This document shows, one piece after another, positions 32,234-39,888 of a DNA stretch of 40,975 bases. A model generated the notes under the pieces. It made no database searches. It was not told the origin of the DNA and saw only the letters and a program-made list of their open reading frames with translations. The stretch is from Candidatus Eiseniibacteriota bacterium. GTDB taxonomy: Bacteria > Eisenbacteria > RBG-16-71-46 > JAFGJU01. Numbering within the stretch: the stretch's first letter is position 1; each line of letters begins with the position of its first letter. Position numbers and translations under genes: made by a program. The stretch spans positions 1,258,339-1,299,313 of the forward strand of contig CP070702.1 of assembly GCA_020349905.1 (NCBI GenBank), in the 5' to 3' direction.

Positions 32234-33905
32234 CATTCTGCGCGGCGCCGTGAGGGACGCTGCGCTTCGAACAGGGCACGTGCAGGAGGGATCCTTGCCC
32301 CCTGTCGTGATTGAGGAACCCAGGGCCGCTGGACACGGCGATTTCAGTACGAACATCGCCATGCTCGTGGCGAGTCAGAGCGGTTTGAAAGCCAGAGAGG
32401 TGGCGGAGGCCATCGCGTCCAGATTGGACAGGACTTCTGCCAAACTGGACAGGGTGGAGGTCGAGGGACCGGGTTTTGTCAACATGTTCATCAGCAAGGC
32501 ACACCTTCAGGAGAACGCACGACAGATTCTTCAAGATGGAGACGCGTACGGGACTTTAAACTTCGGAAAAGGAAGCCTGGTCCAGGTGGAGTTCGTGAGC
32601 GCGAACCCGACCGGTCCGCTGAACGTCGTGAGCGCGAGAGCGGCGGCCGTGGGGGACTCCCTCATACGGCTTCTCAAGGCCTGCGGCTTTGAGGCCAGGA
32701 GCGAGTTCTTGACGAACGACCACGGAACACAGGTGGAACTGCTGGGACGCTCTCTGCAGGCTCGCGTAGAGGAGCTCAGGAGTGGCCGGCCAGCCGAGAT
32801 TCCGGAAGAGGGCTACCGCGGCGAGTATCTTGTGGACCTGGCCAGAGAGATTTCGTCCGAAACCGCTCTTCAGATGCTTGCCGAGGCCGGTAAGGCCGGA
32901 GGGTCCAAGTTTGCGAAGTTTGCGGTCGAGCGGATGATCGAGGGACAGAGGAAGGACCTGACGGACTTCGGCGTGTCGTTCGATAACTGGTTCAGGGAAT
33001 CTTCTCTGCACTCATCCGGCTACGTTGAGGAAACCCTTGCGACGCTCAGAGATTCAGGGTTCTTGTACGAGAAGGACGGCGCAGAGTGGTTCAAGTCAAG
33101 CGAGCTCGGGGACGAGCAGGACCGAGTGGTGAGGAAGAGTCCAGCGGGCCAAGAGGGAGCTGCGGGAGAGCCCACGTACTTTCTCTCAGACGTCGCCTAT
33201 CACCGCAACAAGTTCGAGAGGGGATTCGAGAGAGTGATTGACATCTGGGGGCCTGACCACCACGGTCACGTGCCCAGAATGCAGGCGGCGGCACGGGCGC
33301 TCGGCTACCCACCGGATTGGCTCGAAATCCTCATCGTGCAGTGGGTGAGGTTGATGAGGGGCAAGGAGCCCGTGTCCATGTCCAAGCGGGCGGGGGAGTT
33401 CGTGACGCTCTCGGAGCTGATCAAGGAAGTCGGAGTCGACTGCGCCAGGTTTTTCTTCCTCATGAGAAAAGTCAACAGTCATCTGGATTTTGACCTTGAG
33501 TTGGCGAAGAGACAGTCCGATGAGAATCCTGTATACTACGTGCAGTATGGTCACGCCCGCGTGAGCAGCGTCATAGAGTTCGCCAGGGAGGGGGGAGTGG
33601 AAATGTGCGGCCTCGAGGAGGCCGACCTGTCGCTCCTCTCCCAGCCGGAGGAGCTCAGTCTGCTCAGGCATCTTATATGTTATCCTGAGCAGGTTCGGGC
33701 AGCGTGCCTGGGAAGGGAACCGCAGAAGATTACGTCATATCTGACGGGGCTGGCGACTGCGTTCCATCAGTTCTACCACAATCATCGTGTGGTTGGGGCT
33801 GAACCGAACCTGATGCAGTCCAGGTTGCTGCTCGTGCGCGCTGTGAAGACTGTCATCAAAAACGGTCTTGACCTTTTGGGAGTTTCGGCCCCGGACAAGA
33901 TGTAA
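32214..33905 (+). CDS. argS: Arginyl-tRNA synthetase
   Basis: The start is GTG 32214 (VRESIVDILRGAVRDA), inside the end of rsfS, giving 563 residues. The N-terminal Add1 domain has AGHGDFSTNIAMLVA. The catalytic domain has VEFVSANPTGPLNVVSARAA, where the HIGH box of class I synthetases (HVGH in most ArgRS) is replaced by NVVS. DIWGPDHHGHVPRM and the KMSKS-like EPVSMSKRAGEFV follow. The anticodon-binding domain contains DENPVYYVQYGHARV and ends VIKNGLDLLGVSAPDKM. It charges tRNA-Arg. The motif change looks like a lineage variant because all other blocks are intact. Confidence 0.95.
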   Translation: MRESIVDILRGAVRDAALRTGHVQEGSLPPVVIEEPRAAGHGDFSTNIAMLVASQSGLKAREVAEAIASRLDRTSAKLDRVEVEGPGFVNMFISKAHLQENARQILQDGDAYGTLNFGKGSLVQVEFVSANPTGPLNVVSARAAAVGDSLIRLLKACGFEARSEFLTNDHGTQVELLGRSLQARVEELRSGRPAEIPEEGYRGEYLVDLAREISSETALQMLAEAGKAGGSKFAKFAVERMIEGQRKDLTDFGVSFDNWFRESSLHSSGYVEETLATLRDSGFLYEKDGAEWFKSSELGDEQDRVVRKSPAGQEGAAGEPTYFLSDVAYHRNKFERGFERVIDIWGPDHHGHVPRMQAAARALGYPPDWLEILIVQWVRLMRGKEPVSMSKRAGEFVTLSELIKEVGVDCARFFFLMRKVNSHLDFDLELAKRQSDENPVYYVQYGHARVSSVIEFAREGGVEMCGLEEADLSLLSQPEELSLLRHLICYPEQVRAACLGREPQKITSYLTGLATAFHQFYHNHRVVGAEPNLMQSRLLLVRAVKTVIKNGLDLLGVSAPDKM

Positions 33906-33996
33906 AGGAGCATAGTAGCTCACGGTAGACGAGCACCGGCTCGTTCATCGAAAGTGTCTGCCCAGAATGAAGTCCTGAGAGAGCGAGGTAAAAGAG

Positions 33997-34911
33997 GTGA
34001 GTATTCTAGTTGTCGGCTCGGTCGCCCTGGACACGGTGGAGACTCCTTTCGGAAGCTGCAGTGAAGAGCTGGGAGGGTCAGCTTCGTACTTCTCAATAGC
34101 GGCCCAACATTTCGACAAGGTGAACATGGTGGCGGTTGTGGGGACTGACTTTCCGAAGGAGCACGTCCGTTTCTTCGAGGGGCGAGGTGTCAATCTGGAA
34201 GGTCTTCAGGTTGAGGAGGGAGACACTTTCAGGTGGAGGGGAGAGTATGGCTTCGAGTTGGGAGAGGCCAAGACCTTGAGCACGTGTGTGAATGTGTTTG
34301 AGCACTTTCATCCAGTCATTCCCGAGAACTTCAAGAACTCGGACTACGTTTTTCTGGCAAACATCGACCCCGGATTGCAGTACGAGGTACTGGAGCAGGT
34401 CGGGAGTCCGAAGTTCGTGGCCTGCGACACGATGAACTTCTGGATCTCCGGTAAGAAGGACCAGCTATTGCGCACCATAGAGAAGGTGGACGCGTTCATT
34501 CTTAACGACTCAGAAGTACGCCAGCTCACTGGCGAGCCGAATCTCCTCAAGGCGGCAAGGAACATCCTGACCATGGGGCCCAGGATCGTGGTCATCAAGA
34601 AAGGAGAGCACGGCGCCTTGCTCATCACGCGCGACTTCACCTTTGCGGCGCCCGCCTATCCAGTGGAACTCCTCTACGATCCAACGGGAGCGGGCGATTC
34701 TTTTGCAGGCGGCTTCGTGGGGTTCATGGCCCGGTGCGATGACCTGAGCGAGGACTCGCTGCGGCTTGCCGTCATGTACGGCACCGTCATGGCCTCTTTT
34801 GCAGTGGAGAGGTTTGGGGTGCAGCGGCTCGCAGAAATAGACACGTTCATCATTCTGGACAGACTGAAGGAACTCAAGAAACTCTCGGAGTTCCAGCTCC
34901 AATTGCCCTAG
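33997..34911 (+). CDS. PfkB family sugar/nucleoside kinase
   Basis: A 304-residue PfkB kinase starting at GTG 33997. The N-terminus ILVVGSVALDTVETPFG is followed by EELGGSASYFSIAAQHF (GG substrate motif) and VGTDFPKEH. The ATP site is LLYDPTGAGDSFAGGFVGFM. The C-terminus has a YGTVMASFAVERFGVQRL stretch seen in a subgroup of uncharacterised PfkB kinases annotated as sugar kinases. The upstream 91 bases contain a small perfect hairpin ACGAGC/GCTCGT (33929-33944) but no clear promoter. It is unrelated in detail to the PfkB kinase at 7859. Confidence 0.9.
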   Translation: MSILVVGSVALDTVETPFGSCSEELGGSASYFSIAAQHFDKVNMVAVVGTDFPKEHVRFFEGRGVNLEGLQVEEGDTFRWRGEYGFELGEAKTLSTCVNVFEHFHPVIPENFKNSDYVFLANIDPGLQYEVLEQVGSPKFVACDTMNFWISGKKDQLLRTIEKVDAFILNDSEVRQLTGEPNLLKAARNILTMGPRIVVIKKGEHGALLITRDFTFAAPAYPVELLYDPTGAGDSFAGGFVGFMARCDDLSEDSLRLAVMYGTVMASFAVERFGVQRLAEIDTFIILDRLKELKKLSEFQLQLP

Positions 34912-35061
34912 CAGTACCGCGTTGTGGACCAGGCAGACGTCTGGCGCAGGCTCGCCTGCGAGAAACGCTCGGGTTCCTGACTCTGGCTCGTGAGCGCGGC
35001 TCTGCCAGAGTGTCCTCTTGAATCAGCCTCCCGGAATCATCCTCTCACGCTGCCTTTTCGA
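34912..35061. other. Intergenic region with inverted repeats
   Basis: No gene is seen. Two inverted repeats occur: CGCAGGC/GCCTGCG (34945-34960, nearly no loop) and ACTCTGGC/GCCAGAGT (34980-34987 and 35004-35011, 16-base loop). Neither is followed by a T-run. They may terminate or protect the PfkB transcript before the promoter at 35062. Confidence 0.45.
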
Positions 35062-35090
35062 TTGACGTGACTCCACGCCTGTGATATCAT
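35062..35090 (+). promoter_or_regulatory. Sigma70 promoter with extended -10 for the secreted-protein/TPR-regulator operon
   Basis: TTGACG (35062-35067), a 17-base spacer and TATCAT (35085-35090), preceded by TG one base upstream of the -10 (extended -10). The predicted start near 35097 gives an unusually long leader of about 260 bases before the ATG at 35357. Confidence 0.75.
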
Positions 35091-35096
35091 AATCTC

Positions 35097-35356
35097 TGAC
35101 CTGGCAGGTTCTTTCCTGCCGGGCCGGAACGAGGTCAAAACTCAGCTGCTATTTTGCATGAGCTCAGGGTTCAGCCTGCAGAGCCGAAGGCAACTTCTTA
35201 GTCTAGACTGAGGAGGTTGCTCCGGTACTGCTTTGTGCTGCATCCTGCTGCCTGGCATAAGTGATTTGCACCGGCGCCGCGTCGCTGGTTCGATGCGCGC
35301 CTACTTTGCCTCTGCTGGCGGAAGGAAATCCTTCCGCGGGACAACAGGAGGACGGT
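35097..35356 (+). promoter_or_regulatory. Structured 5' leader RNA candidate
   Basis: The presumed leader contains three strong hairpins. Hairpin 1 is CCTGGCAGG/CCTGCCGGG (35100-35123, one G-U pair, loop TTCTTT), right at the predicted 5' end. Hairpin 2 (35190-35220) has arms GCAACTTCTT and AGGAGGTTGC plus the inner AGT/ACT, about 13 pairs with one bulge, and hides an AGGAGG. Hairpin 3 is GCGGAAGG/CCTTCCGC (35318-35337) with an AAAT loop, ending 8 bases before the AGGAGG ribosome binding site at 35346. I do not recognise a known riboswitch class. Confidence 0.5.
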
Positions 35357-35719
35357 ATGCGAGAGTCAACAGCCAGGTGCTCCGTGATGCTTCTGGCCAT
35401 CTTCCTGGTCGCACTCTTCTTCGCATCTGCAGATCTGGCGTCACCTCCTTGCGTGGACTGCAGAGAGACGGTCAGGTTCAGCGAGGATTCCGGAGATCCT
35501 GATATGCCTGACTGCGCAGGACCAGGGTCGGAAGCTGCTGACGGCACCCCGTCGGGCTCCGCGGGCGAGAATGAGTCGTCCGAGGAGCTTTTCCGTCTCC
35601 ACCATGACGTTCAGCTTGAGAAGGCCAAGTGGTCTGGTAGAGCCTCGTTCGACGTTGAGCGAGCGATGGCCATCCTCAGACTGTGTGCCTCCGTGTCATC
35701 TTTGGCGATTGCATTCTAG
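35357..35719 (+). CDS. Small secreted protein, unknown
   Basis: A 120-residue protein starting at ATG 35357, with AGGAGG five bases upstream. The N-terminus MRESTARCSVMLLAIFLVAL continues FFASADLASPPCVDC, a clear signal peptide with likely cleavage after ASA (about residue 25); no lipobox is evident. The mature part begins with CVDC, is acidic and Gly/Ser-rich in the middle (SEDSGDPDMPDC to GENESSEE) and ends in a hydrophobic stretch (LCASVSSLAIAF). I do not recognise the family. The TPR/AAA+ regulator gene follows after 13 bases, so the two are cotranscribed. A signalling or sensing role for the regulator is a guess from this arrangement. Confidence 0.65.
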   Translation: MRESTARCSVMLLAIFLVALFFASADLASPPCVDCRETVRFSEDSGDPDMPDCAGPGSEAADGTPSGSAGENESSEELFRLHHDVQLEKAKWSGRASFDVERAMAILRLCASVSSLAIAF

Positions 35720-35732
35720 CGAGGAGGTCACC

Positions 35733-38168
35733 ATGGCTTTCGGAATTCCTGACATTAAAAGGATCGAGAAGAGGTTGGAGACCCTTCGTAACATCTCCGC
35801 CGCTTCGGAATACCTGGAGCGTCTTGAAGTCCTGGCGGACCTCTACCTCAATCAGGACGGTTACGAACCGGCGCTGGAATATCTGGAGGAGATTCTGTCG
35901 AAGGCGCACAGGATGCACATCTCGGACGCGAAGCGAATCCGTCTGGAGATGAAAGTGATTGAGTGTCTTCTGAGGCGTTCTCGTTGTGGCGAGGCCCTCG
36001 AGAAGTGTGGGGACATCGCCCGCGAACTGTCGGCACAACGTGACGAAAAAGTCAGTGCGGAGCTGAATCTGCTACTCTCTCAAGTTCACTGGAAGATGGG
36101 GGACTACGGCAGAGCCATCGCCTCCTGCCAGGAGGCACTTCGAACCTTCGCCAGGCATCGCGAAGACCGCAAGGTCGCCCAGTGTCACAACTGCATGGGC
36201 AAGAGCTATCTTCGACTCGGCCAGGCGGGGGTCGCCAGGGAACAGTTCGAGGAGGCCCTGGCCGTTTACCGCAGGCTGAAGGAGAAGGCAGGCATTGCCA
36301 TCTCACATAACAATCTGGCTCTGCTTCACAAGAACCACGGTGAGTGGCAGCTGGCGTTTGACCACTTGAACAAGGCGCTGGAGCTGGACAAGGAGAGCGG
36401 TAACTACGGCAAAATTGCCCTCAGGCTTCTCAACATTGGTCTTGTCTACCACAGAACGGGACGCTGGAGAGAGGCGAGGGTTTCTCTGGAGGAAGCGCTG
36501 TCCATCGCGAGGCGCATCGGAGACCGGCACACCTGCGCAGCTGCCTCGATAGGACTGGGCAACGCTCTCAGGCTTCTCGGAGAAACGGCGGCAGCGGAGA
36601 GACTATACAGTGAGGCTATCCTAGTAGCCGAGAAGGAAAACCTTGCAAGAGAGATCGCCCTGGCTCACGAGTTCATGGGAGAGAGCGAGCTGGCTCGTGG
36701 TAGCGTCCAGTCGGCCCTCGACCGCTTCCAGCAAGCGCTCGCGATAGCTGAGAAGATCGCCTCCGAGGGAGATATCGTGGCCGAAGTGGAGCGACGGCGA
36801 GCCGAGGTGTTTCTGGAATGCGGGGAGCACAAGCAAGCCCTCAAGTCCTCCCGCCGAGCCCTCAAACTCAGTTCCGCGCTTGGTGACAGGCACGAAGAAG
36901 GAGCGGCGCTCTGCGTCCTGGCGAGAATCAAGGCGGATGCCGGGTGCAGAAGAAGCGCGGGAGTGGCGTTCAGAGCGTCTGTCAAGCGACTTCAAGCAGT
37001 TCGGGATCGGTACGGTCTGGCGCGCACCCTGCTGCACTTCGGGCGTTTTCTCTGCGGGCCGTCCTGTTCCGGGGACGACAAGAGGGAGGGGAGACGTCTC
37101 CTGGCGCGCGCAGCTGGTATCTTCGCGGAGCTCGGCGCAGAGAGGCTTCTTCAGGAGACGGAGAAGGAACTCGAAGAGGCCTGGGGTGCTCCCGGGCGAG
37201 TGACTCCTGCTCCCAGGCCTGATGAGGACTCCGCACAGCGGGAGAACTCGTCTCACGGATTCGTCACGTGTGACGTGGACCTGCTTGGGGTGATACGTAC
37301 TGCGGAGAAGCTCTGTTCAAGCGATACCAGGGTGCTCATTCAGGGAGAGACTGGAATCGGGAAGAACCTCCTTGCGTACGTCTTCAAAACTCACGAAGAA
37401 CAAAAGGGGGGCTCATTCGTTGAACTCAATTGCGCCGCGATACCCGGGGAGCTTCTTGAGAGCGAGCTTTTTGGGTACGCGAAAGGTGCATTCAGTGGGG
37501 CGGTGGGGGACAAGAAGGGAATTCTGGAGGAGGCCAACGGCGGGACGCTTTTTCTCAATGAGATTGGCGAGATGGACCCGCGCATGCAGGCCAAGCTCCT
37601 CCAGGTCCTCGACGACGGCTGGTATAGGCGTGTAGGCGATACCGGTGTGAGACGGCTTCGCTCCCGCATTATCTCCGCCACCAACAAGGATCTGTGGCTT
37701 GACGTCGAGAAGAGGGCTTTCAGGCGTGACCTCTACTTCAGACTTGCGCAGGCCGTTCTCGTTCTTCATCCTCTGCGCGATAGAAAGAAGGACGTTGCCC
37801 TCCTTGCCCGGCACTTCCTGGAGATGTACTGTCACCAGTACTCGAAGCACGTGAGTTTGGACAGTAGCGCGCTGGACTCGCTGGAGCATCACAACTGGCC
37901 GGGCAACGTGCGCGAGCTGAGAAGTAAGATTCAGCTTCTGGTGATTGACTCTCCGAGAGCTGCGACCCTTTCGGCGCGGGACGTGGCCAGGGTCCTGGAC
38001 TCGCCGGATGAGAGACCAGAGCCGCGGACTCTGGCAGAGAAGATTGAGTGGCTGAAGAGGGCAGAGATAACGCGCGCGCTCGGTAGATTCGGAGGGAACA
38101 AAACAAGGGCGGCGCAGGCCCTGGGAATAAGTCGAAGGGGACTTCTGAAAGTGATGGAACGTATGTAA
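35733..38168 (+). CDS. TPR-containing sigma54-activator-type transcriptional regulator
   Basis: Start ATG 35733 with GAGGAGG upstream; 811 residues. Residues about 20-480 are TPR-like helical repeats (for example AQCHNCMGKSYLRLGQAGVA and AISHNNLALLHKNHGEWQLA). The AAA+ domain (about 510-745) has Walker A GETGIGKN (538-545), GAFSGA (585-590) in place of the sigma54-contacting GAFTGA, Walker B GGTLFLNEIGEM with Asn609 where Asp is standard, and the arginine-finger region FRRDLYFRL. A Fis-type HTH ends the protein (NKTRAAQALGISRRGLLKVM). There is no GAF, PAS or receiver domain, so the TPRs are the likely sensor. The altered Walker B may weaken ATP hydrolysis. Confidence 0.92.
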   Translation: MAFGIPDIKRIEKRLETLRNISAASEYLERLEVLADLYLNQDGYEPALEYLEEILSKAHRMHISDAKRIRLEMKVIECLLRRSRCGEALEKCGDIARELSAQRDEKVSAELNLLLSQVHWKMGDYGRAIASCQEALRTFARHREDRKVAQCHNCMGKSYLRLGQAGVAREQFEEALAVYRRLKEKAGIAISHNNLALLHKNHGEWQLAFDHLNKALELDKESGNYGKIALRLLNIGLVYHRTGRWREARVSLEEALSIARRIGDRHTCAAASIGLGNALRLLGETAAAERLYSEAILVAEKENLAREIALAHEFMGESELARGSVQSALDRFQQALAIAEKIASEGDIVAEVERRRAEVFLECGEHKQALKSSRRALKLSSALGDRHEEGAALCVLARIKADAGCRRSAGVAFRASVKRLQAVRDRYGLARTLLHFGRFLCGPSCSGDDKREGRRLLARAAGIFAELGAERLLQETEKELEEAWGAPGRVTPAPRPDEDSAQRENSSHGFVTCDVDLLGVIRTAEKLCSSDTRVLIQGETGIGKNLLAYVFKTHEEQKGGSFVELNCAAIPGELLESELFGYAKGAFSGAVGDKKGILEEANGGTLFLNEIGEMDPRMQAKLLQVLDDGWYRRVGDTGVRRLRSRIISATNKDLWLDVEKRAFRRDLYFRLAQAVLVLHPLRDRKKDVALLARHFLEMYCHQYSKHVSLDSSALDSLEHHNWPGNVRELRSKIQLLVIDSPRAATLSARDVARVLDSPDERPEPRTLAEKIEWLKRAEITRALGRFGGNKTRAAQALGISRRGLLKVMERM

Positions 38169-38211
38169 GCGTAGGCGTCTGGCATTATATCGGAATCGCC
38201 TACTGTATTGA

Positions 38212-38246
38212 GAGGGCTCCAGTTCGCACCAAGTGACGGAGCCCTC
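38212..38246 (+). terminator. Intrinsic terminator after the TPR regulator gene
   Basis: GAGGGCTCC (38212-38220) and GGAGCCCTC (38238-38246) form a perfect 9-bp stem with a 17-base loop, followed by GTGTTTATC. It lies 44 bases after the regulator stop codon. Confidence 0.6.
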
Positions 38247-38682
38247 GTGTTTATCACTTGACAAGATGCGGAAGGGGGAGTCTCTTTCTGAGTCGGACCG
38301 ACTAAAGCCGTATCGGAATGAGGGCCTCACTGGACTGAGCGAGAACGCGGTGCGCGCTCCAAGGAACGGGGTTCTCGCCTGCAACTTGCTGCAACGCAGC
38401 CATCTCGGGGCTCTCAATCTGACATGAGAATCTTGTTTTCAGTTTGCCAGATCCTCGCCACGCGGGGCATGCGGGGCGCCACTGGGCCAGCCTGTAACCG
38501 TTCTGGGGACAGCGAGTTGCCCTTTGCCCATTGTTTGTGGCCTCTACAGCCGGGCGGGTACGCCTCTTGCAGAATGACGACGACGTCAGGAAAGTGGGGT
38601 GTCCGCGCGCCTGGAACGAGGTCAGGTGCAGTTGCCGGGTCTGCACGTCCGGCCAGACAAACAGCAGGCAGGCGTCGCGGCC

Positions 38683-38704
38683 CCCATAATTGCTGGGGTT
38701 TTTT
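38683..38704 (+). terminator. Terminator-like hairpin upstream of the unknown two-domain gene
   Basis: CCCCA (38683-38687), loop TAATTGC, TGGGG (38695-38699), then TTTTT (38700-38704). The stem is short but the T-run is immediate. It lies only 24 bases before ATG 38728, so it could be an attenuator of that gene or the end of an upstream small RNA. Confidence 0.45.
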
Positions 38705-38708
38705 GCTC

Positions 38709-38737
38709 TTGCGTGGAGTGGAAGAGGATGGTATATT
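38709..38737 (+). promoter_or_regulatory. Possible promoter overlapping the start of the unknown gene
   Basis: TTGCGT (38709-38714), a 17-base spacer and TATATT (38732-38737), with start near 38744. If used, translation would begin at ATG 38773 instead of 38728. Confidence 0.33.
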
Positions 38738-39513
38738 GGCATTTGCTTGACACGCAGGCCTACCGGAAGAGAATGGGGGTAAGCTTGGCTAACGTGCTGC
38801 AGAAGCCGCCTCTTGCCGTCCGCGCCGAGGAAGTCATCAGGAAGCTCCGTGATGTCTCAGCGGTCTCGGTTTTGGTCGCCGACGGGCAGATCAACGAGAT
38901 TCATGTCACGACTGCGAGCAACCGGACACCGAAGCAGCTGGTACGGGACGTAGAGTCCATTCTTGAGGCGGAGATGGGGATTCGCGTCGACCACAGGTGC
39001 GTGAGTGTAGCTCAGAAGAAGGAAGCCGCTAACGAGGGTGGGCTGCCCGAGTTGAGCGTTGCGGACTTCTGCGCCCCTGACAGTAATGAGCAGCGGGTCC
39101 GATTCGGCAGCATAAACGTCAGCTTCTCCGAACTCAAGGCACAGGCCAGAGTTGAGCTATGGCTCGATGGTCACGAGTCTGCGGGGTTTGCCGAGGGCTC
39201 GTGCGATCAGTACGACGTGAACAGGCTCATTGCCATTGCGACACTTCAGTCCATAAGGCAGTTTATCGCGGAGGAGTGCTCGCTTGCGCTGGGCGACGTG
39301 GAGGTGATACGTCTAGGGCCAGATGAAGTAGTTGTGGCAAACGTAAAGTTTCTCTGGGGCAGAACCGATAGGACTCTAGTGGGGTCAACCCTTGTTTCGC
39401 AGAACCTGCATCAGAGCGTTGTGTACGCAGTTCTAGATGCGGTCAACAGGGTCTTCGGCAATCTGCGCCTGAAGGAACCTGTAGAGTACGAATTGAGACC
39501 GACATCAATCTGA
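38728..39513 (+). CDS. Unknown two-domain protein next to the micropeptide and HD-GYP gene
   Basis: Start ATG 38728 is favoured by GGAG nine bases upstream (261 residues); ATG 38773 (246 residues) is the alternative. No signal peptide or TM segment is seen, so it is cytoplasmic. The first domain (about residues 30-95) has alternating strands and helices: VSVLVADGQINEIHVTT, then RTPKQLVRDVESILEAEMGI and RVDHRCVSVAQ. The second (about 120-255) includes RVELWLDGHESAGFAEGSCD, LIAIATLQSIRQFIAEECS and TLVGSTLVSQNLHQSVVYAV. I have an impression of similar uncharacterised proteins in Firmicutes and Actinobacteria but cannot name a family. No catalytic motif is evident. Confidence 0.75.
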   Translation: MVYWHLLDTQAYRKRMGVSLANVLQKPPLAVRAEEVIRKLRDVSAVSVLVADGQINEIHVTTASNRTPKQLVRDVESILEAEMGIRVDHRCVSVAQKKEAANEGGLPELSVADFCAPDSNEQRVRFGSINVSFSELKAQARVELWLDGHESAGFAEGSCDQYDVNRLIAIATLQSIRQFIAEECSLALGDVEVIRLGPDEVVVANVKFLWGRTDRTLVGSTLVSQNLHQSVVYAVLDAVNRVFGNLRLKEPVEYELRPTSI

Positions 39514-39515
39514 GG

Positions 39516-39549
39516 CTGGAGCGAAGCGGCGTAACTGGAGCGAAGCGGC
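39516..39549. repeat. 15-bp direct repeat just after a stop codon
   Basis: CTGGAGCGAAGCGGC occurs at 39516-39530 and again, identically, at 39535-39549, separated by GTAA. The first copy begins two bases after the stop codon of the unknown two-domain gene. Confidence 0.85.
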
Positions 39550-39608
39550 CATCTGATCCATTCGTTCGGGCATTCCTTTAGGCCCAAGAAGGAGGTGGCT
39601 GCTGGGTT

Positions 39609-39689
39609 ATGCCGAAGTTGATCTACACGATAATTGCCGCCCTGCTCAGCTACATTACGGTGAGCGGTGGGCAAAGCAACTGGTGGTAA
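39609..39689 (+). CDS. 26-residue hydrophobic micropeptide (signal-peptide candidate)
   Basis: ATG 39609 to TAA 39687-39689 encodes 26 residues. It begins MPKLIYT, continues with a hydrophobic core (IIAALLSYITV) and ends GGQSNWW. A very strong Shine-Dalgarno, AAGGAGGTG (39589-39597), lies 11 bases before the ATG, slightly long but within range; no other start fits it better. The lysine plus hydrophobic core resembles a signal sequence, with a short polar/aromatic tail. It sits between an unknown cytoplasmic protein and an HD-GYP membrane protein. Whether it is exported, membrane-bound or cleaved is unknown. Confidence 0.5.
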   Translation: MPKLIYTIIAALLSYITVSGGQSNWW

Positions 39690-39888
39690 TTGACGGCCTT
39701 GATTGATGTCGGTCCTTATTAGTGGTCTTATTTGTGTTTTGGCTTCCGTTCTCTCGTTCTGATTTCTCGAGTACTCGGCACCACCCGTGTGGATTGACCG
39801 TCTGAGATCGTGGCACTGAATTGGCTGCCGTTGGCAGCTGACATGGTTTCCTCGACATGACCTTCCGACTGAGCGAAGGGTGACGTGC
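39690..39888. other. AT-richer spacer between micropeptide and HD-GYP gene
   Basis: About 199 bases, clearly T-rich from 39710 to 39770. A weak promoter candidate is TTGACC (39794-39799), 17 bases, TGAATT (39817-39822). A small hairpin GCTGCC-GTT-GGCAGC lies at 39824-39838. No c-di-GMP riboswitch consensus was recognised. Confidence 0.4.

Larger units (their letters stand above)
38169..38727. other. 559-bp region without a recognised gene
   Basis: It starts with the terminator at 38212 and ends with a second terminator-like hairpin at 38683. Between them lies a perfect 8-bp inverted repeat GCGAGAAC/GTTCTCGC (38339-38346 and 38371-38378, 24-base loop). Small open frames here (for example 38266-38427 and 38424-38750) have no ribosome binding site and odd composition. 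A small RNA, or a long leader of the downstream gene, is possible. It does not match RNase P, tmRNA, 6S or SRP RNA as far as I can see. Confidence 0.4.

Noticed and set aside
37413..38417. A 334-codon minus-strand frame opposite the AAA+ domain
   Set aside because: The AAA+ and HTH motifs on the plus strand are clear and the antisense frame has no start signal.
38266..38427. Short frame starting MRKGESLSESDRLK in the region after the TPR regulator
   Set aside because: No ribosome binding site, no family resemblance, and it lies just after a terminator with no promoter found.
38424..38750. 108-codon frame overlapping the start of the unknown gene
   Set aside because: Composition (many Arg, Gly, Cys) is that of non-coding DNA, and it overlaps a terminator hairpin and the better supported gene.
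39599..39706. Alternative 35-codon frame from CTG 39599 overlapping the micropeptide
   Set aside because: It would need a CUG start almost on top of the Shine-Dalgarno; the ATG frame at 39609 is simpler.
39690..39888. A c-di-GMP riboswitch upstream of the HD-GYP gene
   Set aside because: The conserved GEMM core sequences were not found in the spacer.
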